Below are positions 1-8,700 of a DNA stretch of 19,659 nucleotides, in pieces. Where the stretch lies: assembly GCA_017615135.1 (NCBI GenBank), contig JAGAAU010000196.1:1-19659 (forward strand), given 5' to 3'. The position numbers and the translations under genes are program-made. Under the pieces are notes generated by a model. It searched no databases. It saw only the letters and a program-made list of their open reading frames with translations, and was not told the DNA's origin. The first letter of the stretch is position 1; each line of letters begins with the position of its first letter. Source of the DNA: Bacteroidales bacterium (lineage in GTDB: Bacteria > Bacteroidota > Bacteroidia > Bacteroidales > UBA932).

Positions 1-673
1 CGTCCGATTTGTCCACGTCGTGGTCGTGGTTGCCTATCACTGCGTAGTTGGCAACCCCGGCATCCGCCATACCCCTCTTGAACTGAGTCAGCAGGGTAAG
101 GTCGCGGTGCACTATGTCTCCAAGACCTATTCCGTAGACCGGCCTGTCGGTGATAGTAGCACGCAACTCCTTCATATCTCTGTACATATCGTTGCAGCAG
201 TCCAGGGCATGATAGGCTATATTGTCATAACCGGCAGTACGGGCACGCGGCTGCGGATCGGCATAGATAAAAATGCTGAACGTACCGGGATTGGCGATAC
301 GGTTCAGGGTAAAATCCACCCCTGAGTACTTACCGTCGCTTTCACGAGTGCAATCCTTAAAGAATTTCCAGAAAACTGGGGTGCCGTCTACGAGCGGAGC
401 AGAACAAGACGAAGGGGTTGAGACAAAGACGTAATCTCTGTCTGAGAGGTCGGAATCCAGATAGTATTTACCGTCCTGGCCGGTTTTGGCACACACATAG
501 CCGTCGGACACAGTAACACCGGCAAGAGCGGCGCCGTCATCAGAAGTGACGGTACCGCTAACGGTATAATGCTCCGGGATTTCAGGCTCCACAGGGCCTG
601 GATCCGGCTTCTCGCCTCCACAGGCTGCAACTGCAGCCAGCATCAAAAGGTAAAAACAGAATTTCCGAATCAT
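1..673 (-). CDS. Calcineurin-like metallophosphoesterase lipoprotein, 3' end off the left edge
   Basis: Predicted surface or periplasmic lipoprotein phosphoesterase of the calcineurin-like superfamily; only the first 224 residues are in the window. The N-terminus is a lipoprotein signal ending in AAVAAC, with Cys18 as the lipidated residue. Residues 35-125 look like the carboxypeptidase-regulatory-like N-terminal domain typical of Bacteroidota members (VSGTVTSDDGAALAGVTV). The catalytic domain begins near residue 132 and shows three metal-site blocks: ADPQ (138-141), GDIVH (185-189) and GNHDHD (214-219). The first block has Gln where many relatives have His, which I recall as usual in this subfamily. 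The start ATG (671-673) lies 14 bases after the stop of the BACON/GLUG gene, so it is probably the last visible gene of the array. The substrate is unknown; a phosphorylated glycan, nucleotide or lipid head group is possible. The family call is firm. Confidence 0.88.
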   Translation of the reverse strand, partial: MIRKFCFYLLMLAAVAACGGEKPDPGPVEPEIPEHYTVSGTVTSDDGAALAGVTVSDGYVCAKTGQDGKYYLDSDLSDRDYVFVSTPSSCSAPLVDGTPVFWKFFKDCTRESDGKYSGVDFTLNRIANPGTFSIFIYADPQPRARTAGYDNIAYHALDCCNDMYRDMKELRATITDRPVYGIGLGDIVHRDLTLLTQFKRGMADAGVANYAVIGNHDHDVDKSD

Positions 674-687
674 AATCCCTCGCGCTG

Positions 688-3600
688 TTATTTTCCGTTC
701 CAGTAAGAGATACCGGAAATGCTTCCCTTGCCGTTGCCGATAACGATTTCTCTGGTATCCACATTACTCTCAGAAATATCTACACCCTGTATGTTTCCGC
801 CGAAACGGCAGTTCTCGACAACGGTGTTGTCTGCTCCCATCCCTACAATACCGCCTGGATATTCAGGCTTATCGGTATTCTCCTTGTTGGACTTGACCGT
901 GCCATAGAAATCACAGCCCTTGACGATAACGGGTTCGTTGCCCCGAATCATACCGAGGATACCTCCTCCACAACCGTAATCGGCACTTCCATAAACTCTG
1001 GCGAATATATCACTGAGAGCCCGGCAGTCCTGGATTGTGGCATTTCCGGCCGCACCTACTATGCCTCCGCGGTAAGCCACCTGGTCGTTGGCTCCGTTGC
1101 TGAGACGACCGGTACTGTTACAGGAACTGATAGTGGCATTGTAGCAATAGCCCACTATGCCGCCGTCATACCCACGGTAACCGGAAATATTCCTTGTGTT
1201 AGTACAGGAGGTGACTGTAAGGGCATACTTCTCAATGGTGGTGCCATAGTTGAATGCCCCAAGGATGCCTCCTACCACGGGAGGGGTATACATTCCCTCG
1301 AACACGCCGGTTACCCCGTTATTGTTATAAAGGTGCTCGGAAACATCCGCCTGGTTCATACAGCCGGAGAAACTGGCGTCACCACCATGGACATAACCGG
1401 CGATACCGCCGCAGATTTCTCCATAACCATTGGATTTCGCGGAATACTCGCCGCCTTCGTACTTTCCGACCTCTCCCCTGTTGGTGCAGGAGACAAAGCT
1501 GGACGGGCCGTTCACATAACCCGCGATACCGCCCATCCAGTTGCGACGGACAGGACAGGTAAGTCCGGTGTTATACTTAACAGCGAGCACGCCCGTGGAA
1601 ATCAGATTCTCACAGCTTAGTGAAGTAAGCGGATCGTTATCCTCACATCCTCCAATGAAACCGCCTGCGCAAAGGTATTTGGCTGCAGTTGCGTTTGTGG
1701 AATAATCTATAGTGATATTACAGCCAGCCTCATAATCCTTGAGGCTCAGCGAGACACCTCCGCTGACAAGACCAACGTACCCGCCGGCGAAGACGCAACT
1801 GGCAGTAGAGGAGCGGAATCCGTTTATAAGGATGGCGCCCAGAGAGACGAAACTGTCTTCAGACCTGTCAGCACTGTAGCTGCGGGTGATAATACCATAC
1901 TGGCCGCCCAACGCCGCAAACTCCGCATTTCCACTCATGGCAATCGTACCCATGAAGGCATTGTCGTCGGCAACGGCACCACTCTCGAACGAACCCTCGA
2001 TGCCGCCTGCATAAAGAGTGGCAATATTGGAATTGAAGTTTACCGATCCTACCATCTGCGCTCCGGTAATCGTTCCTTCGGAAAGGCCCGCGAGGCCGCC
2101 AAGATAGCAGACCGTGGATGAAGCGGCTGAAAAGGCCGGAGACGAAACAGTAACTTTACCTGAAATCTTGGATTTGACGATGCTGGATTTAGCATCAGCC
2201 CAACCCACTATACCTCCTACATAGAATGAAGGATTATAACCGGTGGCCGTTCCCGCAAACTCCATATCGCCATCCAGACTGCAAGCGCTGATTGACGTAT
2301 TCTCAGCCACGGAAACTATGGCTCCAAAGCAGCCCTTGTCTGCATATGCCAGCTTATTGAGCAGAGCACAGCCCTTACCCATGGAAACAGACTTGACTGT
2401 GGCATCCTGGCAGTAGTTGAACAGTCCGTTCGCGCCGCGAAGATTCAGAATCGCGTGGCCGCCGCCGTCGAAGCTGCCCTTGAAGGGCTTTTCCGCCGTT
2501 CCGATTCCGGCCCAGTCTGTCACTCCGTCCATATCAATATCGCCTTTCATGCAAACGACTCCGTCCGTCTCCCACATGGTTGTAGGAGTTCCGTCCGAAA
2601 CGGCTTTTGCGAAAGCCTTAAGACCGTCAGCAGTAACCAGTCCGTTCGCAGGAATATAGTCCTGGATGAAATCGGGAAGTTGAACGGTAGTGGCGGAAAG
2701 GTCGGAGAGCCGCAGACTTGCGGTGAACTCACGTTCTCCCGAACTGTCGCTCAGATTCTCGGCTATCTTGATGGTAAGGGGCACGATACCGTCCTGAGAC
2801 TCCCCGACCTCGTAGGTAGCGTACTTTCCGGGAAGCACCACATCGGCAAGAAGGAACTCTGGAACCAGTATGGTAATGGATGACTCGGTGCCAGGCAGCT
2901 GTATCTTGCTTCCATTGTAGGCATATTCAGTACCGAACTGGTAAATGTAGATATACTCGGAACTGAATTCGGAAGACAGGGTAATCTTACCAAGCCTGGA
3001 GGGCGCTCCATTGGCTGCAACATTAACTTTCAGTGTATTGTTATCAAAATCTCCGTTGGCAACGGGCTCCTCGCGGGTAACAGTCAGAAAATCGTCCGCG
3101 CTCAGGCTCCAGGCCGCACCCTTGAGCGTAGTAACGTTCAGGGACAGCTCTTCCCCACTTTTTTCGGAGATGAAATACGGCTGGGATATGATAAAATCGG
3201 CAGCCCTCTGGGTTACATGCAACTGAAAGCCACGGTATTCGCCGGCCACGAAGGTAAGAACAGCATTTTCCCTGGGTTCAAACCCGTCGTTTGCAGTAAT
3301 CTTCACTACAGCCTTGCCGGGGCCCTTGCCAGAAGCGGAAATCACCTGGCACCAGTCTTTATTGGACACCAGATTCCATATCAGGTTGGCATCGTTTACT
3401 GCAACGTCTATGGTCTTAATGCCTGCAGAGTGGCCAAATGTCAGCGCTTCCACCGCTTCGCCATCTACAGAGTACGAAACTTCTATGTCCGTAACCGTAC
3501 GTGAGTCCAGGATTTCCTTGTCGGACGGCTGCACCTGCACGCAGGAAGGCAGAAAGAACAGGGAAAGGACTGCAATGGTATATATTGTTGAATGTTTCAT
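688..3600 (-). CDS. Large surface lipoprotein with BACON-like domains and GLUG repeats
   Basis: A 970-residue lipoprotein, probably surface-exposed. The signal sequence ends in FFLPSC with Cys20 as lipidation site. Residues about 55-133 form a BACON-type beta-sandwich (NKDWCQVISASG, then FQLHVTQRA at its end). A second, weaker BACON-like domain spans about 137-223. After a linker and a segment starting GDIDMDG, the C-terminal portion is a solenoid of GLUG-type repeats (GGIVGWADA, GGIAGYVNG, GGIVGYCYN, GGIVGAAGN, GGILGMIRG, GGIVGMGAD). Most repeats carry one Cys at an equivalent place (SCTNRG, GCMNQAD, SCTNTRN, SCNSTG, DCRALSD, GCDFYG, NCRFGG). BACON domains are associated with glycan or mucin binding, and GLUG repeats with extracellular proteins. 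The gene follows susD by 12 bases, the usual position of an accessory surface-binding lipoprotein. No catalytic domain was recognised. The exact ligand is unknown. Confidence 0.87.
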   Translation of the reverse strand: MKHSTIYTIAVLSLFFLPSCVQVQPSDKEILDSRTVTDIEVSYSVDGEAVEALTFGHSAGIKTIDVAVNDANLIWNLVSNKDWCQVISASGKGPGKAVVKITANDGFEPRENAVLTFVAGEYRGFQLHVTQRAADFIISQPYFISEKSGEELSLNVTTLKGAAWSLSADDFLTVTREEPVANGDFDNNTLKVNVAANGAPSRLGKITLSSEFSSEYIYIYQFGTEYAYNGSKIQLPGTESSITILVPEFLLADVVLPGKYATYEVGESQDGIVPLTIKIAENLSDSSGEREFTASLRLSDLSATTVQLPDFIQDYIPANGLVTADGLKAFAKAVSDGTPTTMWETDGVVCMKGDIDMDGVTDWAGIGTAEKPFKGSFDGGGHAILNLRGANGLFNYCQDATVKSVSMGKGCALLNKLAYADKGCFGAIVSVAENTSISACSLDGDMEFAGTATGYNPSFYVGGIVGWADAKSSIVKSKISGKVTVSSPAFSAASSTVCYLGGLAGLSEGTITGAQMVGSVNFNSNIATLYAGGIEGSFESGAVADDNAFMGTIAMSGNAEFAALGGQYGIITRSYSADRSEDSFVSLGAILINGFRSSTASCVFAGGYVGLVSGGVSLSLKDYEAGCNITIDYSTNATAAKYLCAGGFIGGCEDNDPLTSLSCENLISTGVLAVKYNTGLTCPVRRNWMGGIAGYVNGPSSFVSCTNRGEVGKYEGGEYSAKSNGYGEICGGIAGYVHGGDASFSGCMNQADVSEHLYNNNGVTGVFEGMYTPPVVGGILGAFNYGTTIEKYALTVTSCTNTRNISGYRGYDGGIVGYCYNATISSCNSTGRLSNGANDQVAYRGGIVGAAGNATIQDCRALSDIFARVYGSADYGCGGGILGMIRGNEPVIVKGCDFYGTVKSNKENTDKPEYPGGIVGMGADNTVVENCRFGGNIQGVDISESNVDTREIVIGNGKGSISGISYWNGK

Positions 3601-3612
3601 GGTCGTAAAGTT

Positions 3613-5376
3613 CTATTGTCTTCCAAGTAACCTGGTATTGAAGCTCTCTTCGGTAGCAGCCCACCACACATCCGTCTGAATGTTGTTGGTGCCGCCCAGC
3701 CAACCGTTCACGGCCTCCTGATAATATTCGGGGTTGCGGTAAGGTTCATCGGAAGGATAACGCAGCCTTGTAGGAAGGATATGGTCGTTGCCGGCAGCAG
3801 GGCCGTCGGTACGCAGCAGAGGATAACCGGTGCGTCGGTAATCGCACCAGGATTCTATGCCGATGAAGAAAGTGGAGAGCCACTTCTGGGTCAGCACGGC
3901 TTCCAGTGCATTGTCGGTATTGAGCGTGCTGCCGCTATAGAGTTCACCGTTAACCACATGGTTCAGGTACTCGACCACCTCGTCGGAATCGGCGGTCACA
4001 TAGGGATTCCACTCCATGATGCTCTCCGTAACAGCCTCCTTGAAAAGAGACAGGTAGGCCCCAAAGCTGGACAGCGCGCCGATCCATCCGCGTACCCCCG
4101 CTTCAGCGAATATGAACATAAGTTCCGAATACTGCATCAGAGGATAATACGGGGCATTCTTAAGGTCATATACCTTTCCGGTAATGGCGCTGGGCTCATC
4201 ATTGCCGTTGGCATCCTTTCCGCGAACCATGCGTCCGATAACCGAATTATCACTGTTGGAACGGTGCGTAGGAGAAGCCAGGAACCTGGTGACGTCGGAG
4301 CCGGTAAGATGGTTGGGCATTCCATGAATCTTACGCCACCAGCAGTCGTAACGGGGATCTTCCCGGTGTCCGCCTGAGTTGGACAGTACGGATTCATAAT
4401 AGGTAATGCCGAACTCGTCGACCCCTTTCTTTGTAGAAAGCATCCTGCGGGTTAGTACGTCGCACACTGCCACCGTATTCCAGATACCGGAAGTAGTGCT
4501 GAAGAAAGGCGTATGCTCCGTCTCGTTCTGGTCGCTGAAAGGTATGAGCGGGCGGTCGTCCCGGGAACGCATCATAGGATACTCTCCTCCTCCGCTGGTA
4601 AAGCAGCTGTACATTTCGGAAAGTTTATTGGCTATGTTCACAGACTCCCACTGATCGTCGTCGAGCTGCAGAACTCCGCCATCTTCCTCCATAACCTTCA
4701 TTCCTATACGCATGAGCACGCGCGCATAGAGAGAATTGCCGAAACGGCGCCATTTCTCATAATTGCCATCAAAAGTCTTATCGCAGATGGAATTGAAAGC
4801 GATAGTTTTATCCTCCTTGGCAAGCAGGGAGTTGGCCGTTTCGAGCATACAGATGACAGACTTGTAAATCTCCTTCTGGCTGTCGTAGCGCGTGGTATAG
4901 TTGCCCTCGTCGTCCCTGAGTGAGAGAAGGCCTGCTTCCTTGAAGGGAATATCGCCGTAAGTGTCGGTCAACTGAGTGATGATGAACGAGCGAAGAATCA
5001 GGGCCACGGCCATTATCTTATCATTTTTTTCAGCCACAGCCTGAGTATACATTGCCATGGCGTTCCCATACTGCGGATAAAGCCCTGTCCAGACATCGTC
5101 GGAAGTACCCTCGGGGATATTGTAATTACCTATTACCCTGGAGCTTACCTCCGAGCTGGTAGAGACCGCATACTGAGACAGGAAGACTGTAGTGCCCCTG
5201 AACACGCTGATCAGGTTATACTGGGTATTGAACATTATGGGATGCACATAAGACTCGGCCGGAGCAGATTCAAGCGCATAGGGGTTCTTGCTCATTTCGT
5301 CGAACTTTGAGCAGGAAACGGAGCCAAGTACAAGTGCTGTCGCAAATATCGCGTAGATTTTCATTGTCTTTTTCAT
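3613..5376 (-). CDS. SusD/RagB-family nutrient-binding outer-membrane lipoprotein (SusD-like_2 type)
   Basis: Lipoprotein lid of a SusCD complex. It sits on the extracellular face of the SusC barrel and captures the substrate. The 587-residue product begins MKKTMKIYAIFATALVLGSV and has a lipobox GSVSC (Cys22). The segment FDEMSKNPYAL just after the Cys, LTDTYGDIPFKEA in the TPR region and WCDYRRTGYPLL near the C-terminus are hallmarks of the SusD-like_2 subgroup. Met5 is an alternative start, but the first ATG has a strong AGGAGG 8 bases upstream and is preferred. It lies 14 bases downstream of susC and 12 upstream of the BACON/GLUG lipoprotein gene, so the three are almost certainly co-transcribed. 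No linked glycoside hydrolase or polysaccharide lyase is visible, so the imported ligand may not be a glycan. Family assignment is secure; substrate is unknown. Confidence 0.95.
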   Translation of the reverse strand: MKKTMKIYAIFATALVLGSVSCSKFDEMSKNPYALESAPAESYVHPIMFNTQYNLISVFRGTTVFLSQYAVSTSSEVSSRVIGNYNIPEGTSDDVWTGLYPQYGNAMAMYTQAVAEKNDKIMAVALILRSFIITQLTDTYGDIPFKEAGLLSLRDDEGNYTTRYDSQKEIYKSVICMLETANSLLAKEDKTIAFNSICDKTFDGNYEKWRRFGNSLYARVLMRIGMKVMEEDGGVLQLDDDQWESVNIANKLSEMYSCFTSGGGEYPMMRSRDDRPLIPFSDQNETEHTPFFSTTSGIWNTVAVCDVLTRRMLSTKKGVDEFGITYYESVLSNSGGHREDPRYDCWWRKIHGMPNHLTGSDVTRFLASPTHRSNSDNSVIGRMVRGKDANGNDEPSAITGKVYDLKNAPYYPLMQYSELMFIFAEAGVRGWIGALSSFGAYLSLFKEAVTESIMEWNPYVTADSDEVVEYLNHVVNGELYSGSTLNTDNALEAVLTQKWLSTFFIGIESWCDYRRTGYPLLRTDGPAAGNDHILPTRLRYPSDEPYRNPEYYQEAVNGWLGGTNNIQTDVWWAATEESFNTRLLGRQ

Positions 5377-5384
5377 AGCAGGGC

Positions 5385-5390
5385 CCTCCT
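5385..5390 (-). promoter_or_regulatory. Strong Shine-Dalgarno before susD-like gene
   Basis: The minus strand reads TAAAGGAGG here: the stop codon of the susC-like gene runs straight into AGGAGG, followed by 8 bases and the susD ATG. Consensus Shine-Dalgarno sites are uncommon in Bacteroidota, whose starts usually have A-rich leaders. This one supports the first Met of the SusD protein and suggests translation reinitiation or boosted expression after susC. Confidence 0.7.
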
Positions 5391-8300
5391 TTAGAATGTA
5401 AGACTTATAGATGCGCCGAACTGTGCCGAGGAAGGCATCTGTAGTATTTCAAAGCCGGGGATGACGGCGCTGCCGCGCATTGTCACGCCCTCAGGGTCGA
5501 ATCCGGGGAACTCAGACCAGCACCATACATTGTTCGCATAGGCTGAAATGCTGGCACCGCTGAGCACCTTGGTTTTGGCGAGCAGCTTACGGGGAAGGGA
5601 ATATTCAAAACGCACCTCACGCAATTTCAGGAACTGGGTGCTTACGAAGTTGGCTTCACCGTTGGTCTGCTCGTACTTGTTATGATAATAGGTGGAAATG
5701 TCTGCGGCATCTATCGCAGAGGTGTTCACCACATAGTTCCCGTCCGGAGTCACACGCACACCGACCGGGACCAGACCGCCCTCGCGGCCGTCAACCGTGG
5801 CGATACCTTTTCCGCGGTAGTTCAGCACCCAGTTGGTATAAGAATAGACATGGCCGCCCATCTGGCCGTCGAAGCCGATGTAGAAGCTCAGGTCCTTCCA
5901 TTTGAGGGTGGTATTGAAGCCGCCCTTCCAATCCGGAGCGCATTCTCCTAGGTACTGGAGATCCGTGCCGGTCTGATAGAGATTCTGTGAGTCGAGCACC
6001 GGCAGTCCGGACACATCCACCATCTTTCCGTCTGCGGAAATTGCAGTGGAACCTTCCGGAGCGCGCACATAACCCTTGCCGTACATGGAAGTAAGGCTGC
6101 CTCCCTCGTATGCAATCATGTATGCATGAGTGGAGTAGGAAGCGATAATCCAGGAATCTATGCCCTCACCGAGCGATACCACGGTGTTGCGGTTCATGGT
6201 ATAGTTGAGCCCGACCTTCCACTGCAGGTCCCTGGTCTTAACCAGCGTACCGGTGGCCGAGAGTTCCACTCCCCTATTGCGGATGGAACCTGCGTTCACA
6301 TACATGTAGTTGACACCGTTGGCATAGGAAACCGGCATTCTGGAAATCAGGTCCTTGGTAACAGCGTCGTAGTAGGCGGCATCGAGTGTAAAGCGGTTCT
6401 TGAACATGCGGAGTTCCAGACCGACCTCCCAGGAAGAGACTATTTCCGGACGAAGGTTGGTATTAACCCTTGTACTGGGGATGGCCACCGTTCCGGGGAA
6501 GCCCGTACCCTGCAGATAGTTGGAAACGCGGTAAGGGGCGGTATCGTTACCTACCTGAGCCCAGGATGCACGAATCTTCATCAGGTTCACTAGACCGTTG
6601 GTGCGGCCGAACTCGAAGAGGTCGTTCAGGGAAATACTTCCGGACACGGAAGGATAGAAGAACGAACGGTTGGATGCAGGCAGGGTACTGGACCAGTCGT
6701 TACGGCCTGTTACATCCAGGAAAATGGCATTCTTCCATGAAAGCGAAAGGAGTCCGTAAAGGGAATTGGTCTGCCGCACATAGGAAGAATTGGAGGTTTT
6801 GGGCTCATAGGCAGTGTTAATCAGCGAGTAAACCCCAGGAATATTCAGGGTGCTGGCGTTCTGCGTATGGGTTGATGAACTGCGCCAAAGGATGCTGCCG
6901 CCCAGGTTGCCGGTAAACTCGAAGTCTGAGCCGAAGCGGGTATTGTACTTGAGGAGGAAATCTCCGGTATACTGCTTGGTGTTTATGGTCTGTTCGTTGT
7001 ATGAGCCTTTGGGATTGGTCTGGGCAGATGTGGGAACCCTCTGCGTACGGAAATCTCCGATAATGTCCAAACCGCCGCGGACCATAAGGGTAAGGCCCTT
7101 GGCAAGATCCGCGTTAAAGACTACGTTGCCGTAAACGCGGTCCCGTTTCTGGTTGCTGATTCCCTGATAAGCAAGGAAGTAGGCGTTGTTCTTGCCGCCG
7201 GTAAGGGAGGCGTCCTGCAGAGAATTCTTCTCATCTTTCCAGTAATTCTTGGCCCAGGACATATCGACATTGGGTGCATAGCACCAGAGGCTGTACATGA
7301 TGGCCGTGGAACCGTATCCGGAAGAAACGGGGATGTTGTCCTTGCGGGTATTGCGGTAGTTTATGGAAGTCTCCATCTTCAGCCACTTGGCAAGACGGCT
7401 GGTAGTACGAACCGCCAGGAAGTTAGTCATACTCGGAGAATTGGGGACGATTCCGGAGCCGCTGTTGTTGGTAAAGCTCACGCGGACGCTGTTGTCCTTC
7501 CCTATCTTGCCGGACATCACCAGGGAGTTGGAGAAGGTGAGCCCTGTTTCAAAGTAATCCTGGAACCAGTTGCCGTAGCTGATGAAGGGAGTCTCCGTAC
7601 GCACGAAGTCGCCATACTGGTTGATAGTGCCACCGATTCCCTTCTGCTCATTATAGTACTGGTAGTAAGGAGTGCCGTCCATCTTCGGACCCCAGGACTC
7701 CATATTGGCGGTAGAAACATAGTCCGGACGAGGATTAAGACCGGCCACTGCTTCTCCTTCACCGGAAACCATATAATAATAGTAGTCCAAACCGGCGCTT
7801 CCCTGACCGTAAGTGTATTGCAGATCCGGCGAGGAAATCACCCTGTCTGCGGCAAAACTGGACTTGAAGTTCACGCTGAACACCGCATCCTGGCTCTCCG
7901 CATTCTTTGTGGTGATGATGATGGCGCCGTTGGCCGCCTGCGAACCATAAAGCGCGGTAGCCGCAGCACCCTTCAGCACGGTAACGTTCTCGATATTGTT
8001 CGGATCGATATCCGAGAGTCCGTTGCCATAGTCTATGGCATAGATACTGCCCTCACCTGAATTGGAGGCAGTGGCGGAGTTGTACATGGGAACGCCGTCC
8101 ACAACAAACAGGGCGGTGTTGTTTTCGAGGTCGGCGGAAGACTCACCTCGGACGGTAACACGCATGGAACCGTCCGGACTGCTGCTGCGGTCTATGTTCA
8201 GACCGGCCACCTGACCGGACATACCGTTGAGCCAGTTCCCTGTTGTGGCGCTGCTGACGAACATGTCTCCCTCAACCTTCTGGGCGGAATAACCGATTGA

Positions 8301-8663
8301 CTTTTCATCCCTCTTGATACCGAGGGCCGTTACAACCGCGGTCTGGAGCACCTCCGCCTCGTCTTTGAGCACCACCCTTTTGAGCTGGGCGGACGAGGCC
8401 TTGAGTGTCTGGTTTTCGTAGCCCAGACAGGCGAACTGAATTTCGTCGTCCGGTGCAGCCTGGATGGAGAACGATCCGTTATCGTTGGTAATGGATCCTC
8501 CGGAAACAGCACCGGTCACAAACACAGCCACACCGGGGAGCGGTTCTCCTTTGCTGTCTACCACCACACCGGTCCAGATCTTCTTCGCAGAATTCTGCGC
8601 AAAAGCGGGCTGAACTGCCGGGATAAGCAGAACAAGCATCAGTAATACCAGAATTTTTTTCAT
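5391..8663 (-). CDS. SusC/RagA-type TonB-dependent outer-membrane transporter
   Basis: TonB-dependent transporter forming the barrel of a SusCD importer; 1090 residues from the chosen start. The signal peptide is MKKILVLLMLVLLIPAVQPA plus FA, with cleavage likely after Ala22. Residues about 30-100 are a carboxypeptidase-D-like beta domain (GVVVDSKGEPLPGVAVFVTG). The plug follows, with VVTALGIKRDEKSIGYS (110-126), MSGQVAGLNI (148-157), RVTVRGESS and FVVDGVPM (186-193). The rest is the 22-strand barrel, ending in SAQFGASISLTF with a terminal Phe as expected for barrel assembly. An upstream in-frame ATG at 8735 would add 24 residues before the signal peptide and overlap the ABC gene, so the start at 8663 was chosen. 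The gene follows the ABC exporter gene by 37 A-rich bases with no clear promoter, suggesting readthrough from upstream. No N-terminal FecR-interacting (STN) domain is present. Confidence 0.96.
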   Translation of the reverse strand: MKKILVLLMLVLLIPAVQPAFAQNSAKKIWTGVVVDSKGEPLPGVAVFVTGAVSGGSITNDNGSFSIQAAPDDEIQFACLGYENQTLKASSAQLKRVVLKDEAEVLQTAVVTALGIKRDEKSIGYSAQKVEGDMFVSSATTGNWLNGMSGQVAGLNIDRSSSPDGSMRVTVRGESSADLENNTALFVVDGVPMYNSATASNSGEGSIYAIDYGNGLSDIDPNNIENVTVLKGAAATALYGSQAANGAIIITTKNAESQDAVFSVNFKSSFAADRVISSPDLQYTYGQGSAGLDYYYYMVSGEGEAVAGLNPRPDYVSTANMESWGPKMDGTPYYQYYNEQKGIGGTINQYGDFVRTETPFISYGNWFQDYFETGLTFSNSLVMSGKIGKDNSVRVSFTNNSGSGIVPNSPSMTNFLAVRTTSRLAKWLKMETSINYRNTRKDNIPVSSGYGSTAIMYSLWCYAPNVDMSWAKNYWKDEKNSLQDASLTGGKNNAYFLAYQGISNQKRDRVYGNVVFNADLAKGLTLMVRGGLDIIGDFRTQRVPTSAQTNPKGSYNEQTINTKQYTGDFLLKYNTRFGSDFEFTGNLGGSILWRSSSTHTQNASTLNIPGVYSLINTAYEPKTSNSSYVRQTNSLYGLLSLSWKNAIFLDVTGRNDWSSTLPASNRSFFYPSVSGSISLNDLFEFGRTNGLVNLMKIRASWAQVGNDTAPYRVSNYLQGTGFPGTVAIPSTRVNTNLRPEIVSSWEVGLELRMFKNRFTLDAAYYDAVTKDLISRMPVSYANGVNYMYVNAGSIRNRGVELSATGTLVKTRDLQWKVGLNYTMNRNTVVSLGEGIDSWIIASYSTHAYMIAYEGGSLTSMYGKGYVRAPEGSTAISADGKMVDVSGLPVLDSQNLYQTGTDLQYLGECAPDWKGGFNTTLKWKDLSFYIGFDGQMGGHVYSYTNWVLNYRGKGIATVDGREGGLVPVGVRVTPDGNYVVNTSAIDAADISTYYHNKYEQTNGEANFVSTQFLKLREVRFEYSLPRKLLAKTKVLSGASISAYANNVWCWSEFPGFDPEGVTMRGSAVIPGFEILQMPSSAQFGASISLTF

Positions 8664-8700
8664 ATTGGTTATAGTTGTTAGTGTTACTTGGAGTTGCAAA

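Noticed and set aside
688..2560. DNA repeats or recombination hotspot in the GLUG region
   Set aside because: The repeats are at protein level only. At the nucleotide level the units are too diverged to count as direct repeats.
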